The notes below the pieces were generated by a model that saw only the letters and a program-made list of their open reading frames with translations, searched no databases and was not told the origin of the DNA. Position numbers and translations under genes: made by a program. From Clostridium beijerinckii HUN142 (GTDB taxonomy: Bacteria; Bacillota; Clostridia; Clostridiales; Clostridiaceae), in the NCBI RefSeq assembly GCF_000621745.1, contig NZ_JHXK01000022.1, positions 1 to 64,000 on the forward strand: a stretch of DNA of 64,000 bases. Direction: 5' to 3'. Positions 32,971-42,865 of this stretch are shown here, in pieces; the stretch's first letter is position 1, and every line of letters starts with the position of its first letter.

Positions 32971-33417
32971 AGAAGAATGAAAATGTTTAACTAATCTAAA
33001 TAAGTGTTAAAATAATTGATAAGAATAATTTTTAATAATTAAATCCGGAAAGCAATTAATTGAGATGGACTTAGACAAGCTTATTTAGAAATCTAGTGAT
33101 ACTTAATTTTATAAAGTAAATATTCAATCATTATAATGCATAAAAGAAGTGTTTCTATATTAGAAACGCTTCTTTTATTTTAAAAAAGGGAAAATAAATC
33201 TAAATCAATTAATAAAATAGTAACAAAATAATTATTTTATTAGTATTTTATTAATAAAATAACTTGTAAAAAGATAAAATGTATAGATAATTTGATATTA
33301 ATTAACTATTTAATAATATAAACTAATAAGATTGACAAACTAGGAAATAGTTGTTAGTATAAAAGTATTCCTACAAGAATTGTATGAATTAAAAAAGAAT
33401 TAAAAGGTGATAAATAA
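32971..33417. other. Spacer before the amino-acid ABC operon
   Basis: No gene is seen. A terminator at 33142-33176 (AAAAGAAGTGTTTCTA with TAGAAACGCTTCTTTT) ends the 3D gene. A promoter for the ABC operon is at 33332-33360 (TTGACA, 17 bases, TAGTAT). Confidence 0.7.
33332..33360 (+). promoter_or_regulatory. Promoter of the amino-acid ABC operon
   Basis: TTGACA at 33332-33337 and TAGTAT at 33355-33360 are 17 bases apart, 58 bases before the first start codon. Confidence 0.6.
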
Positions 33418-34083
33418 ATGAATATTGACTGGAATTTCGTAGTGACTAATTTGCCTTTGTATGAGAAAGCTGCATGGCTCACATTAAAGTTAGCTATTGT
33501 AGGAATACTTTTATCATTGGTAATAGGATTACTATGCGGAATAATACTATACTTTAAAGTAAGAGTTTTGGATAAAATCGTACAAGCTTATATTGAGCTT
33601 TCGAGAAATACTCCACTACTTGTACAGATATTTTTTCTGTATTTTGGTTTGCCTAAATTAGGATTTAAAATGGGTGAAGCTACTTGTGCTATAATTGGGT
33701 TAGCATTTCTTGGTGGTAGTTATATGGCTGAAGCTTTTAGAAGCGGAGTTGAAGCTGTAAGCAAAACACAAATTGAATCTGGCATAAGCATTGGTCTTTC
33801 AAAGGGCCAACTTATTAGATATGTCATAATTCCACAAGCTTTTTCAGTAAGCATGCCTTCAATAAGTGCAAATTGCATATTTTTATTGAAAGAAACTTCT
33901 GTGCTTGGAGCTATATCAATAATGGATCTCACAAATTTAACAAAAGATTTAATAGGAATGTACTATAGAACTTTTGAATCATTATCATTGCTAGTTTTGA
34001 TTTATCTTATTATGATTCTACCTTTATCATTTCTAATGTCTTGGATAGAAAGGAAGGTTCGATATGCAGAATTCGGCAATTAG
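33418..34083 (+). CDS. Polar amino-acid ABC transporter, permease 1
   Basis: This 221-residue membrane subunit of a HisMQ-type amino-acid importer has about five membrane helices and the permease loop that docks on the ATPase (EAVSKTQIESGISIGLSKGQLIRYVIIPQAF). The N-terminal segment ELSRNTPLLVQIFFLYFGLP is typical of glutamine/glutamate-type systems. It is first in a four-gene operon, and its end overlaps the start of the second permease by 20 bases, indicating translational coupling. Confidence 0.93.
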   Translation: MNIDWNFVVTNLPLYEKAAWLTLKLAIVGILLSLVIGLLCGIILYFKVRVLDKIVQAYIELSRNTPLLVQIFFLYFGLPKLGFKMGEATCAIIGLAFLGGSYMAEAFRSGVEAVSKTQIESGISIGLSKGQLIRYVIIPQAFSVSMPSISANCIFLLKETSVLGAISIMDLTNLTKDLIGMYYRTFESLSLLVLIYLIMILPLSFLMSWIERKVRYAEFGN

Positions 34084-34741
34084 TGTTATTTTTCAAGCAA
34101 ACAATATTAAGCGTTTATTTGAAGGCCTGTTTGTAACGGCAGAAATTGCTTTTATATCTATTATTATAGGATCTATATTAGGGATACTTATAGGATTGAG
34201 TAGGACTACAAAATCGAAGGCGATACTTTTTATTAACAGAGTTTACCTAGAAGCTTTTAGAATAATACCAACGTTGGTTTGGCTATTTGTATTCTACTTT
34301 GGGGTTACTACAGCATTAAATATAAACCTTAGTGGAGAAGTTGTTTCTGTTATTGTATTCAGTCTTTGGGGAGCAGCAGAAATGGGAGATATAGTAAGAG
34401 GATCTCTTCAATCATTACCAAAACATCAGATTGAATCAGGGAAGGCTTTAGGTTTAAATTATTATCAAATATATAGATATGTACTTATGCCTCAAGCTAT
34501 AAGAAGAATGATACCTGGAACAATCAATTTAGCAACTAGAATGATTAAAACTACTTCGCTTGTAGTTTTAATAGGTGTTATAGATGTAGTTAAGATGGGT
34601 CAGCAGATTATTGAAAGTTCAAGATTTCAATTTCCTACTGCTTCTTTCTGGATTTATGGTTTTATATTCTTCTTGTACTTTATAATATGTTATCCACTAT
34701 CAAAAATATCGAAAAGACTAGAATCAAAGTGGAATAATTAG
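34064..34741 (+). CDS. Polar amino-acid ABC transporter, permease 2
   Basis: This 225-residue second membrane subunit pairs with the first in the transport channel. It shares the [18 protein letters not shown] and [36 protein letters not shown] motifs. AAGGAAGG within the end of the upstream gene serves as its ribosome binding site. Two different permeases, as here, are usual for glutamate/aspartate importers. Confidence 0.92.
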   Translation: MQNSAISVIFQANNIKRLFEGLFVTAEIAFISIIIGSILGILIGLSRTTKSKAILFINRVYLEAFRIIPTLVWLFVFYFGVTTALNINLSGEVVSVIVFSLWGAAEMGDIVRGSLQSLPKHQIESGKALGLNYYQIYRYVLMPQAIRRMIPGTINLATRMIKTTSLVVLIGVIDVVKMGQQIIESSRFQFPTASFWIYGFIFFLYFIICYPLSKISKRLESKWNN

Positions 34742-34752
34742 GAGGAACATAC

Positions 34753-35502
34753 ATGGATAAGAATAATAATCCTGTCTTGCTTGAAATACAGGATGTTCAC
34801 AAAAAATACGATGAAAAAGAAATATTAAAAGGTATTGACTTAAGTCTTCATAAAGGAGAAGTATTAGTTATTTTAGGGCCTTCAGGCTGTGGAAAAAGTA
34901 CTTTTTTGAGATGTCTCAATGGACTAGAAAAAATTCAAGGTGGAGATATTAAATTTAAGGAACAAAGTTTTACAGATAAAAATGCCGATTGGCAAAAGAT
35001 TCACGAGAAAATAGGAATGGTTTTTCAAAACTATGAATTATTTCCTCATATGACGGTTATTGAAAACATACTTTTAGGTCCTTTAAAGGTTCAGAAAAGA
35101 GAGAAATCTGAGGCACTTGCTCAAGCAGAACAACTCTTAAATAAGGTTGGATTACTTGACAGGAAAGATTCATATCCACGTCAACTTTCAGGGGGACAAA
35201 AGCAAAGAATAGCTATAGTTAGAGCATTATGTATGAATCCTGAGATAATACTTTTTGATGAAGTAACAGCATCTCTTGATCCAGAAATGGTAAGGGAAGT
35301 ACTAGATGTTATATTAGGCTTAGCTAAGCAAGGCATGACTATGGTAATTGTCACACATGAAATGGGATTTGCCCAATCAGTGGCAGATAGGATAATCTTT
35401 ATGGATGAGGGCAAAATATGTGAAGAATCGGGTCCAAAAGAATTCTTTACAAATCCAAAGACAGAACGTGCTAAGCACTTTCTAAATATATTTCAATTTT
35501 AA
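34753..35502 (+). CDS. Polar amino-acid ABC transporter, ATPase
   Basis: This is the 249-residue ATP-hydrolysing subunit that powers import at the cytoplasmic face. It shows Walker [10 protein letters not shown]-loop [14 protein letters not shown], signature LSGGQKQR, Walker [13 protein letters not shown] and the switch histidine in VTHEMGF. It is closest to the GlnQ/GltL group. It starts 12 bases after the second permease, with AGGAGG. It is complete and presumably functional. Confidence 0.95.
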   Translation: MDKNNNPVLLEIQDVHKKYDEKEILKGIDLSLHKGEVLVILGPSGCGKSTFLRCLNGLEKIQGGDIKFKEQSFTDKNADWQKIHEKIGMVFQNYELFPHMTVIENILLGPLKVQKREKSEALAQAEQLLNKVGLLDRKDSYPRQLSGGQKQRIAIVRALCMNPEIILFDEVTASLDPEMVREVLDVILGLAKQGMTMVIVTHEMGFAQSVADRIIFMDEGKICEESGPKEFFTNPKTERAKHFLNIFQF

Positions 35503-35526
35503 TTATTAATAGGGGGATGACAAAAT

Positions 35527-36399
35527 ATGAAAAGCATAAAAAAAATAGTAGCAGCTTTACTTTTAAGTACTGTAGTAGTTGGAAGTTTTGTTGGCTGTGG
35601 TAATTCAGCAGAAACTAATAAAGGTGATTCCAATAAAGCAGCGTCTAGCTCTTTAGAAGACATAAAAAAACGTGGAACTATAAAGATTGGTGTATTTAGT
35701 GATAAAGCTCCATTTGGATATGTTGACTCAGAAGGAAAAAACCAAGGATTTGATGTATATGTTGCAAAGAGATTTGCTAAAGATTTACTTGGAGATGAGT
35801 CAAAAGTTGAATTTGTTTTAGTTGATGCAGCAAGTAGAGTTTCTTATTTAGAATCTAAAAAAGTTGATATAATTATGGCTAACTTTACTGTTACTGATGA
35901 GAGAAAAGAAAAAGTTGATTTTGCAAATCCTTATATGAAAGTATCACTTGGTGTAGTTTCACCAGATGGCGCTAAAATTACTTCAGAAGATCAACTTAAA
36001 GGTAAAAAGGTTATTGTAGCTAAGGGAACAACTGCTGAAACTTATATGACTAAAAATCATCCAGACGTTGAGCTAGTAAAATATGAACAATATTCAGAAA
36101 TATTCCAAGCGCTAAAAGATAAACGTGGTGACGCTATATTAAGTGATAACACAGAAGTTATTGCATGGGCTAAAGATAACCCTGGATTCTCTGTGGGTAT
36201 ACCATCACTTGGAAGTACAGATACCATTGCTCCAGCTGTTACTAAAGGTAATACAGAGCTTAAAGATTGGATTAATACTGAACTTGAAAACTTAGGTAAA
36301 GAGAACTTTGTGCACAAAGCTTATGATGAAACATTAAAATCAGTATATGGTGCTGAATTTGAAGATAGCCTTGTAGTTGAAGGTGGAAAAATACAATAA
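35527..36399 (+). CDS. Polar amino-acid binding lipoprotein
   Basis: This 290-residue extracellular solute-binding protein is anchored by a lipid at C24 (SFVGCG). The SBP family 3 fold is clear and most like the aspartate/glutamate-binding PEB1 and GluB proteins (GFDVYVAKRFAKDLLG, VDIIMANFTVTDERKEKVDFANPYMKVSLGVV). The acidic-amino-acid preference is inferred from that likeness and from the operon form. GGGGG lies before the ATG. It is the last gene of the operon, followed by a terminator. Confidence 0.92.
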   Translation: MKSIKKIVAALLLSTVVVGSFVGCGNSAETNKGDSNKAASSSLEDIKKRGTIKIGVFSDKAPFGYVDSEGKNQGFDVYVAKRFAKDLLGDESKVEFVLVDAASRVSYLESKKVDIIMANFTVTDERKEKVDFANPYMKVSLGVVSPDGAKITSEDQLKGKKVIVAKGTTAETYMTKNHPDVELVKYEQYSEIFQALKDKRGDAILSDNTEVIAWAKDNPGFSVGIPSLGSTDTIAPAVTKGNTELKDWINTELENLGKENFVHKAYDETLKSVYGAEFEDSLVVEGGKIQ

Positions 36400-36837
36400 A
36401 AATTTTTAAAGGATGTGGATGCAATGCAATCTTCATCCTTTATTTTATATACTCAGATTATACGCTGTAATTTAATGTTTGAGAAGTATTATGCTCAGCC
36501 AAGTATTTTGAAATACTTAATTAAAGTTTTTTAAGAAAGTTATGGCTTGTAAAGAGAATAGAAAAGAAAATATATTCGCCTGCGATTTTGTTCTCGTTTT
36601 GAGGATTGGAATGTACGAAGTTTGTATTCATGGGCATTAAATCGATTAATATCGATATTTTTTATGTAGTCAAATGTGTAAGATTATGCTAATATTTAAA
36701 TATGAATACCTATTTGGGTAAGTTTTTGATTTATAAGTCTAATTAGTAAAAATCCAAATAGATTTTAATATGTGTTTGCTTTCTATAGAAGTTTTTTATG
36801 AGCAAGCAATAGTTAATTATTTCATTCGGAGGTGCAT
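36400..36837. other. Spacer with terminator and repeat
   Basis: A terminator at 36408-36448 (AAAGGATG with CATCCTTT, then ATTTT) ends the ABC operon. A short copy of repeat B (36540-36600) follows. The last 200 bp are AT-rich and presumably hold the promoter for the HD-GYP operon; no clear boxes were chosen. Confidence 0.65.
36540..36600 (+). repeat. Dispersed repeat family B, copy 4 (short)
   Basis: It shares AAAGAGAATAGAAAAGAAAA, TATATTCGCCTGCGATTTTG and TTCTC with the copy at 20411-20590, with an internal stretch of about 70 bp missing. Confidence 0.6.
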
Positions 36838-37908
36838 ATGAGAGTTGTTAGTGTTTCCAGCCTAAAGGGAGACGAAATACTAGGGAAACAGATTTTTGAT
36901 GAATCAGGTAGAGTTTTACTTAGCGTTGGAGTAAAGCTGAAGCCTTATTATATCGAAAAAATTAAGGAACTTGGTATTTATTCGGTATATATTGATGATG
37001 ATATATCAAAAAATCTTAATATTGAAGAAAGTATTTCTGATAAGACACGGCAAATGAGTAAGCTTGCAGTAAAAAAAATGATAGATGGATATTGCCGTGA
37101 AGGAAAAACTGATAATAACAGCGTTATGAATTCTGTTAACTCAGTCATTGAGGATATATTATCCAATAAGAATGTTTTAATAAATGTTGCAGAAATAAGT
37201 GCTAGCGACACTAATATATATTCTCATTCTGTAAATGTATGCGTATTAGCTACAATAATAGGGACTCACATGGGATACAGTATGTCAAGATTAAAAGACA
37301 TAGCTGCAGGTGCACTTTTACATGATATTGGTAAAATAAGAATTATGAATGATAAAAAAATTTCGTCTGAATTTAAAGATGAAAATGAATACAATAAATA
37401 TTTGGAATTAATGCATCCTAAGATTGGATACGATTTTCTAGGAGATCAACATGTTTGGAACGCATATGTTAAAGTGGCTGTTTTAATGCATCATGAGAGA
37501 AATGATGGAAGTGGATATCCTTTGCATCTAAAAGGAGATGAAATAAATCAATTAGCAAAAATTGTATCAATTTGTGATACGTTTGATAATATGATATCCG
37601 GTAGAGGAGCAAATGAACGAAAAACTGTGTATGAAGCAATCGAATATCTAATAGGTATGAGCAATATTTATTTTGATGAAGAAATAGTGAGGAAATTTAC
37701 TATGAATATAGCAGCTTTTCCTACAGGAAGTGGGGTTATTCTAAATTCAAATGAAAAAGGATTAGTTGTAAAGCAAAACAACTCAATGCCAATGCGCCCA
37801 GTAATAAAGGTGTTATATAACGAAACAGGAAGTTTGCTATCTGAACCTTATGAAGTCGATTTACTTAAAGAGTTAACGCTTTTTATTACAAAGACTTGTG
37901 AAATTTAA
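36838..37908 (+). CDS. HD-GYP domain cyclic di-GMP phosphodiesterase
   Basis: This 356-residue cytoplasmic protein has an HD-GYP domain (about 115-290) that hydrolyses cyclic di-GMP. The metal and family motifs are present: LLHDIGKIRI (HD) and HHERNDGSGYP (HHExxDGxGYP). The N-terminal ~110 residues form the short module often seen before HD-GYP in clostridia. CGGAGGTG sets the start at 36838. It is first in a three-gene signalling operon; the hybrid kinase begins 15 bases after its stop. Confidence 0.93.
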   Translation: MRVVSVSSLKGDEILGKQIFDESGRVLLSVGVKLKPYYIEKIKELGIYSVYIDDDISKNLNIEESISDKTRQMSKLAVKKMIDGYCREGKTDNNSVMNSVNSVIEDILSNKNVLINVAEISASDTNIYSHSVNVCVLATIIGTHMGYSMSRLKDIAAGALLHDIGKIRIMNDKKISSEFKDENEYNKYLELMHPKIGYDFLGDQHVWNAYVKVAVLMHHERNDGSGYPLHLKGDEINQLAKIVSICDTFDNMISGRGANERKTVYEAIEYLIGMSNIYFDEEIVRKFTMNIAAFPTGSGVILNSNEKGLVVKQNNSMPMRPVIKVLYNETGSLLSEPYEVDLLKELTLFITKTCEI

Positions 37909-37923
37909 TTTTAGGAGGATAAC

Positions 37924-40779
37924 ATGAATAGTCAGAACAATGATGAGGTAAATATTTATTCTAATGATTTCCTAAAATTAATGAATAGTATTCACGTAAG
38001 ATTTTTAGAGGTAAATTCCATGAATTATAATGACTTATTAAGAAAATCATTAGAGGAAGTTGGAGCGTTTTTTGATTTAGATAGAATTTATATATATCAT
38101 TTTTCTAAAGATCCTGCTTTTATGGAAATAGAATGTCAATGGAATAAAAAGTTTGTAAAACCCAAAAGGGAAGTTATAGAGGAAGAAGTTGTTTACGCTC
38201 GTCCATGGTTAATTCGTCAAATTAAAAATAAAGATTTTGTTGCAATAAATAATATAACTGAATTTCCGGTTGATGCAGCATTTGAATTAGAAGCTTTTAA
38301 TATAGAAGGAATAAAATCGTCTCTTATATTTCCACTGAAAGACAAAAGTAAAGTAATAGGTTTTATAGGATTTGAAACCTTATTGAAACCTATAATATGG
38401 CAACCGGATCAGATAAAAATATTAAATAATATTTCAAAGTTTTTAGAGTTTATAAAAGCTAGGATTACAAAATTAAAAGAATACGAATCGCTTCTTAATG
38501 GTCAGACTATTTTACTCGATAATGCTGCCTCTCAGATCTGGGCACTAACCAATGTTACTTCCTATGCTACTGTTAATGAGGCTCATGCAGAATTCTTTGG
38601 AAAGAAAAAAGATGATTTAGAATATAAAGATCTATATGATATATTTGATATTGATACTGCCAATAAGTTATCTGAAAATAATTGGGAACTATTTAGGAAT
38701 GATGAGCCATCAGAGAAAGAGCTTAATATCAAGAATTGGAAAGGCGAGGACAGGCTTCTTCAAGTTAAAAGCAAACCTATTAAAGATGAATCAGGTAATA
38801 TTAAATATCTTATTTGTACAGCACAGGATATTACGGAACAGAGGATCGCAGAAGCTGAATTATATAAAGCTAAAGTTGAAGCTGAATCGGCCAATATAGC
38901 AAAGAGTCAGTTTCTTGCAAATATGTCACATGAAATAAGAACCCCGATGAATGGAATATTTGGATTTTTAGAATTATTAGAATCTGGAAATCTCTCTTTA
39001 GAACATAAAGAATTTGTACGTGAAGCAAAATCTGCTTCAGATATTTTGCTGAATATTATTAATGATATATTGGATTTTTCAAAGATCGAGGCTAAAAAGT
39101 TAATATTAGAGAACATAAATTTTAATTTAAGAACTGTTATAGAAGATGCTGTTTCACTTTTTGTTCCCAAATCTTTAGAAAAAGGAATTCAGCTTTATAC
39201 CATAATTGATCCAACTATTCCAGATGAGGTTGTAGGTGATCCATCAAGACTTAAGCAAATATTAAATAACCTTTTAAGCAATGGTATTAAATTTACTGAT
39301 ACAGGCGAAATTTCAGTTAAGGTTGATTATTTTGAGGAAGAAAATGATGTAGCTCTTCTTGAATTTGAAATAAAGGATACTGGAATTGGAATTAGCAGTA
39401 AAGATATTCAAAAGCTTTTTAAAGCTTTTAATCAAGCAGATGCATCTACAACAAGAAAATATGGTGGAACTGGACTGGGGCTTTCTATCTGTCGAGAATT
39501 GGTTAAGATGATGGATGGTGAAATAACTGTTAGCAGTGTATTGGATAAAGGATCTACTTTTAAATTTTGTGTAAGATTAAAAATATCTAAAAGGGCTTCT
39601 GAACATAATTCTATGTTCGAAAAGGTTAATGACGTGAATATTTTGATTGTTGACAATAATGAAAATAGTAGGAATATTACAAGTTCTTATCTCAAAGGAA
39701 CTGGCTTACATATAATTGAGGTTAATGGCGCTGGTGAAGCAATTGCGACAATTATTTCCAATGATAATACAAAAAATAAGATAAGCATTGTAATTATTGA
39801 TTGCGAAATACCAGGAATGAATTGTTATGAACTTGCACGAACATTAAAAAATATACCTATAGCAAAAGATATCAAATTAATACTTTTAATGTCTCGGTAT
39901 AAGGGAGAGTTTGAGGTAGCAATGGATCATGGTTTTTCATCTTATTTGACCAAGCCACTGAAAAGAGATGATTTACTTAACTGTATTGCTGTAAATTTAG
40001 GCTTGAGAAAAGAAGATGAAGAAGCTTTTGAAGACTTAAATAAAAATATAGCTAAAAATATTTATAATTTATCAGAAATTAGAATTTTATTGGCCGAGGA
40101 TAATGAAGTTAACAGAAAAATTTTTATAAGCATGCTTAAGTCTCGTGGTATTACTTGCGATGTGGCAGTAGATGGTAAAGAAGCATTAAGAAAAGTATCA
40201 GAGGAAGAGTATGATATTGTATTTATGGATTGTCAGATGCCGGTAATGGATGGATATGAAGCCACTGCTGAAATAAGAAAGATTGAAAAAAATAGAAAAC
40301 ATACAAAAATTGTTGCAGTAACTGCTAATGCTATGCAAGGTGATTCGGAAAAATGTATTAAATCTGGAATGGATAGTTATATTACTAAACCTATCAATTT
40401 TAATATTGTATTTAAAATAATTGAGGAAAGTGTTAAAAATAAAAATCATAATACAATAGATTATTCTAGAATAATAGATAACTATGTTAATGAATTTTCT
40501 AAAGATACAGGACTTGATATAGAAGATGCATTAGAAATATTTGAAGACTACATAAAATGTTTGCCTGATTTGTTGGATGGAATTAATGATGCAATTAATA
40601 CTAACGACTTTAATAAGCTAGCGAAGTTTGCTCATGAATTAAAAGGTTCCTCTGGAACACTAAAAATAAATTCCATCCACGAGTTAGCTACAAAACTCGA
40701 TAAAGAAGCTTTAGAAGAAAAATTAGATGAATGTAATAAGATTTTTGGACAAATAAAAGATTTGTTTTATAAAATATAA
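37924..40779 (+). CDS. Hybrid sensor kinase: GAF-PAS-HisKA-ATPase-REC-REC-HPt
   Basis: This 951-residue cytoplasmic phosphorelay protein has a GAF domain (about 20-185), a PAS domain (about 195-315), HisKA with H336 (MSHEIRTPMNG) and an ATPase domain (NLLSNGIKFTDTG, DTGIGI, GGTGLGLS). Receiver 1 has D626 but only one acidic residue in its N-terminal pair (VDNNEN). Receiver 2 is complete with D769 (AEDNEVN, MDCQMPVMDG, TKPIN). A C-terminal HPt domain has H904 (AHELKGSSGT). Phosphate should flow His-Asp-His and then to a separate receiver, most likely the CheY-like protein encoded next. No membrane segment is seen, so the signal is cytosolic. Confidence 0.93.
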   Translation: MNSQNNDEVNIYSNDFLKLMNSIHVRFLEVNSMNYNDLLRKSLEEVGAFFDLDRIYIYHFSKDPAFMEIECQWNKKFVKPKREVIEEEVVYARPWLIRQIKNKDFVAINNITEFPVDAAFELEAFNIEGIKSSLIFPLKDKSKVIGFIGFETLLKPIIWQPDQIKILNNISKFLEFIKARITKLKEYESLLNGQTILLDNAASQIWALTNVTSYATVNEAHAEFFGKKKDDLEYKDLYDIFDIDTANKLSENNWELFRNDEPSEKELNIKNWKGEDRLLQVKSKPIKDESGNIKYLICTAQDITEQRIAEAELYKAKVEAESANIAKSQFLANMSHEIRTPMNGIFGFLELLESGNLSLEHKEFVREAKSASDILLNIINDILDFSKIEAKKLILENINFNLRTVIEDAVSLFVPKSLEKGIQLYTIIDPTIPDEVVGDPSRLKQILNNLLSNGIKFTDTGEISVKVDYFEEENDVALLEFEIKDTGIGISSKDIQKLFKAFNQADASTTRKYGGTGLGLSICRELVKMMDGEITVSSVLDKGSTFKFCVRLKISKRASEHNSMFEKVNDVNILIVDNNENSRNITSSYLKGTGLHIIEVNGAGEAIATIISNDNTKNKISIVIIDCEIPGMNCYELARTLKNIPIAKDIKLILLMSRYKGEFEVAMDHGFSSYLTKPLKRDDLLNCIAVNLGLRKEDEEAFEDLNKNIAKNIYNLSEIRILLAEDNEVNRKIFISMLKSRGITCDVAVDGKEALRKVSEEEYDIVFMDCQMPVMDGYEATAEIRKIEKNRKHTKIVAVTANAMQGDSEKCIKSGMDSYITKPINFNIVFKIIEESVKNKNHNTIDYSRIIDNYVNEFSKDTGLDIEDALEIFEDYIKCLPDLLDGINDAINTNDFNKLAKFAHELKGSSGTLKINSIHELATKLDKEALEEKLDECNKIFGQIKDLFYKI

Positions 40780-40833
40780 TTTAAAAATAGAAGTTAAATT
40801 ATAAAAATTACGGATATAAAGGAGTTTTTTAGT

Positions 40834-41196
40834 ATGAAAAAGATTTTGATAGTCGATGATTCATCGTATATGCGAATGTTTATACGAAAAATCATTCAAA
40901 AAAGGGGAACTTATATGATGTTAGAGGCATCAGGTAAAGATGACGCAGTAGAAACATATAAGATTGAAAGCCCTGATATTGTAATTTTAGATTTAAATAT
41001 GTCTGAAGTTAGAAATGATGGCATTGATGTTTTGAGTCAAATAATGAGTATTGATCCTGAAGCAGTGGTGATTATTATATCAGCAGTAGGATATGATGAC
41101 GTCAAAGATGAATGCTTAGCCTTAGGGGCTAAGAGTTACATAAAAAAACCATTTGATACTGAAACTTTAATAAAGACACTAGAAGAATATAAATAG
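40834..41196 (+). CDS. CheY-like stand-alone response regulator
   Basis: This 120-residue single receiver domain has all phosphorylation residues: D8/D9, phosphoacceptor D53 (VILDLNM), Ser in IIISAVG and Lys in IKKPFDT. Having no output domain, it must act by protein contact, perhaps on the HD-GYP protein two genes upstream or on chemotaxis parts. AAAGGAG precedes the ATG, 54 bases after the hybrid kinase, so it is the probable end of that phosphorelay. Confidence 0.93.
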   Translation: MKKILIVDDSSYMRMFIRKIIQKRGTYMMLEASGKDDAVETYKIESPDIVILDLNMSEVRNDGIDVLSQIMSIDPEAVVIIISAVGYDDVKDECLALGAKSYIKKPFDTETLIKTLEEYK

Positions 41197-41614
41197 AATT
41201 CTAATAAAAAATGAAATATTGTTGTAGATACTGAATAAAATATATATTAGTAGATAAAATGAGATTAAAGAATGCAGTTATTAATGGAAAATGTATTCTT
41301 TAATTTTTTGTTAATAAGGAATAAATTTAGGTGTTTATAAACAACCTAACATTATATAATCAAATAATTTTAATAAGTAGAGTAGAAATCTTATTTGTAA
41401 TAAGTGGAATATGCGTTGCAATAATAAGTTTCCGTATGCTAACATTATAGGATATGTATTCAATTAATATTAGTATATGAAAAATAAATTGCAATATATT
41501 ATTATAAATAACACTTATTCAAAATAGATATATGCTATAAAATGACAATCAATATATGCTATTTTTTTTAAATTAGAGAAACAATTTATTTGAAATTTAT
41601 TGGAGGAGGATTTT
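41197..41614. other. Spacer after the signalling operon
   Basis: A terminator at 41264-41309 (ATTAAAGAATGCA with TGTATTCTTTAAT, then TTTTT) ends the operon. The remaining 300 bp are AT-rich, with no gene or repeat seen. Confidence 0.65.
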
Positions 41615-41977
41615 ATGTTAGATATTATAATTTACATAATAGTAGGTGTTGCAGCAGGTATTTTGAGTGGTTTGTTTGGAATTGGTGGTGGAATAATTAT
41701 AATTCCTGCGTTGATGTATTTAAAAGGATTTTCACAGCTTACAGCTCAGGGAACATCTCTTGTTGCAATGCTTCCACCCGTTGGTTTACTTGCATTTATG
41801 GAATATTATAAGAAAGGTAATACAAATATAACTGCGGGTATAGTTATTTGTGTTACTATGCTAATTAGTGCAAAGTTTGGAGGTCAACTTGCAAATATTC
41901 TTCCGGCAAGCATAATGAAAAAAGCTTTTGGAATATTTATTATTTTGGTTGGAATAAAAACTTTCATAGGTAAGTGA
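41615..41977 (+). CDS. Half-length TauE/SafE-type membrane protein
   Basis: This 120-residue protein has four hydrophobic segments and the N-terminal motif of the TauE/SafE sulfite/organo-anion exporter family (GILSGLFGIGGGIIIIPALMYL, then AQGTSLVAMLPP). Ordinary members have about 250 residues in two repeats; only one repeat is present here. The gene has a good GGAGGAGG site, a normal stop and a terminator, so it looks intact rather than cut. It may work as a homodimer. The substrate is unknown. Confidence 0.8.
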   Translation: MLDIIIYIIVGVAAGILSGLFGIGGGIIIIPALMYLKGFSQLTAQGTSLVAMLPPVGLLAFMEYYKKGNTNITAGIVICVTMLISAKFGGQLANILPASIMKKAFGIFIILVGIKTFIGK

Positions 41978-42010
41978 TAAAATTTAATTAGCCAGTAAAA
42001 ATAAAAAATG

Positions 42011-42050
42011 TAATCACTAATTTATTATAAGTTAGTGATTATATTTTTTG
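42011..42050 (+). terminator. Terminator after the TauE/SafE-type gene
   Basis: A perfect 10-bp stem (TAATCACTAA with TTAGTGATTA) is followed by TATTTTTTG. Confidence 0.85.
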
Positions 42051-42078
42051 TTTTAGGAATCTAATTTCTATATATTGA

Positions 42079-42107
42079 TTTACAAAATACTCTAAAAGTA
42101 GTATTAT
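42079..42107 (+). promoter_or_regulatory. Promoter of the 117-residue hypothetical gene
   Basis: TTTACA, 17 bases, TATTAT, 55 bases before the start codon. Confidence 0.5.
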
Positions 42108-42161
42108 ATAACCAAACATAAGTTCGGCACATATATTTACGTTTGAAAGGGTTAAAGGATT

Positions 42162-42515
42162 ATGGCAATATTTGATGATATTCAATGTATATATTCATTT
42201 AAGGATAAAAATAATAAATCAAGGGATGAAAAGCGCAAGTGTATGGTTATTTTAGATAAAGGTTACATCAAACTTGAAATTATCGGAATACATGACCAAT
42301 TTTTTATGGAAGAAAAAATTTTAAGACAAGCTTTTGAAAGCAAAAATCGCATTGAAACTAAAGGTATTTATAAAGATGGTGAAAATTCATTGGTGTTAAG
42401 AATTGATATTAATATAAATGTTCTGTCTCTAATAACTAGCTTTTATATTGTGAATTTAGATAATGCTATTGGAATTAGCAATTTTAACTTAAGTAAAATA
42501 TTAACTATTTCTTAA
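42162..42515 (+). CDS. Hypothetical protein, 117 residues
   Basis: No family was recognised. The protein is soluble in appearance, starts MAIFDDIQCIYSF and is rich in charged residues, with one cysteine pair far apart (C9, C28). Strand-like hydrophobic stretches near the C-terminus (SLVLRIDININVLSLITSFYIVNLD) suggest a small alpha/beta fold. A probable promoter and a separate transcription unit support it as a real gene, although the ribosome binding site (GAAAGGG) is only moderate. Confidence 0.6.
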   Translation: MAIFDDIQCIYSFKDKNNKSRDEKRKCMVILDKGYIKLEIIGIHDQFFMEEKILRQAFESKNRIETKGIYKDGENSLVLRIDININVLSLITSFYIVNLDNAIGISNFNLSKILTIS

Positions 42516-42865
42516 ACATCTTTATATGTTAGGATATTGATATTTTTTTGAAATATATAAGAGATGATAAATTTTTTATTCTTTTAAAATACCAAACCGA
42601 GTTAATTAATCTGTTCAGAAATTATACCATCTAGGAGTATCTTGTTCACAGATTTTACTGAATTATAATTTCATAAACAATAAAAAAGCCCCAATAGGGG
42701 GTACTTTAATTAAACAAAGTGAGTGAAAATACGATGGATGTGCTAAAAATTTTAATATTTAATTCAATATTTTTTTAAATACATACCATTATATATTCAC
42801 TCAGGGCTATAGATCGAATCAAATCTATTAAATTTATGCTTTTCAACAATTTAATTACCAGCTAA
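42516..42865. other. Convergent spacer with long minus-strand 3' region
   Basis: No gene is seen. For the minus-strand aldehyde-dehydrogenase fragment, GAGTGAATAT near 42798-42807 and GTATTTTCACTC near 42720-42731 can pair over a long distance. A small CCCC/GGGG hairpin at 42689-42700 with a T-run on the minus strand may be its terminator. Confidence 0.45.
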
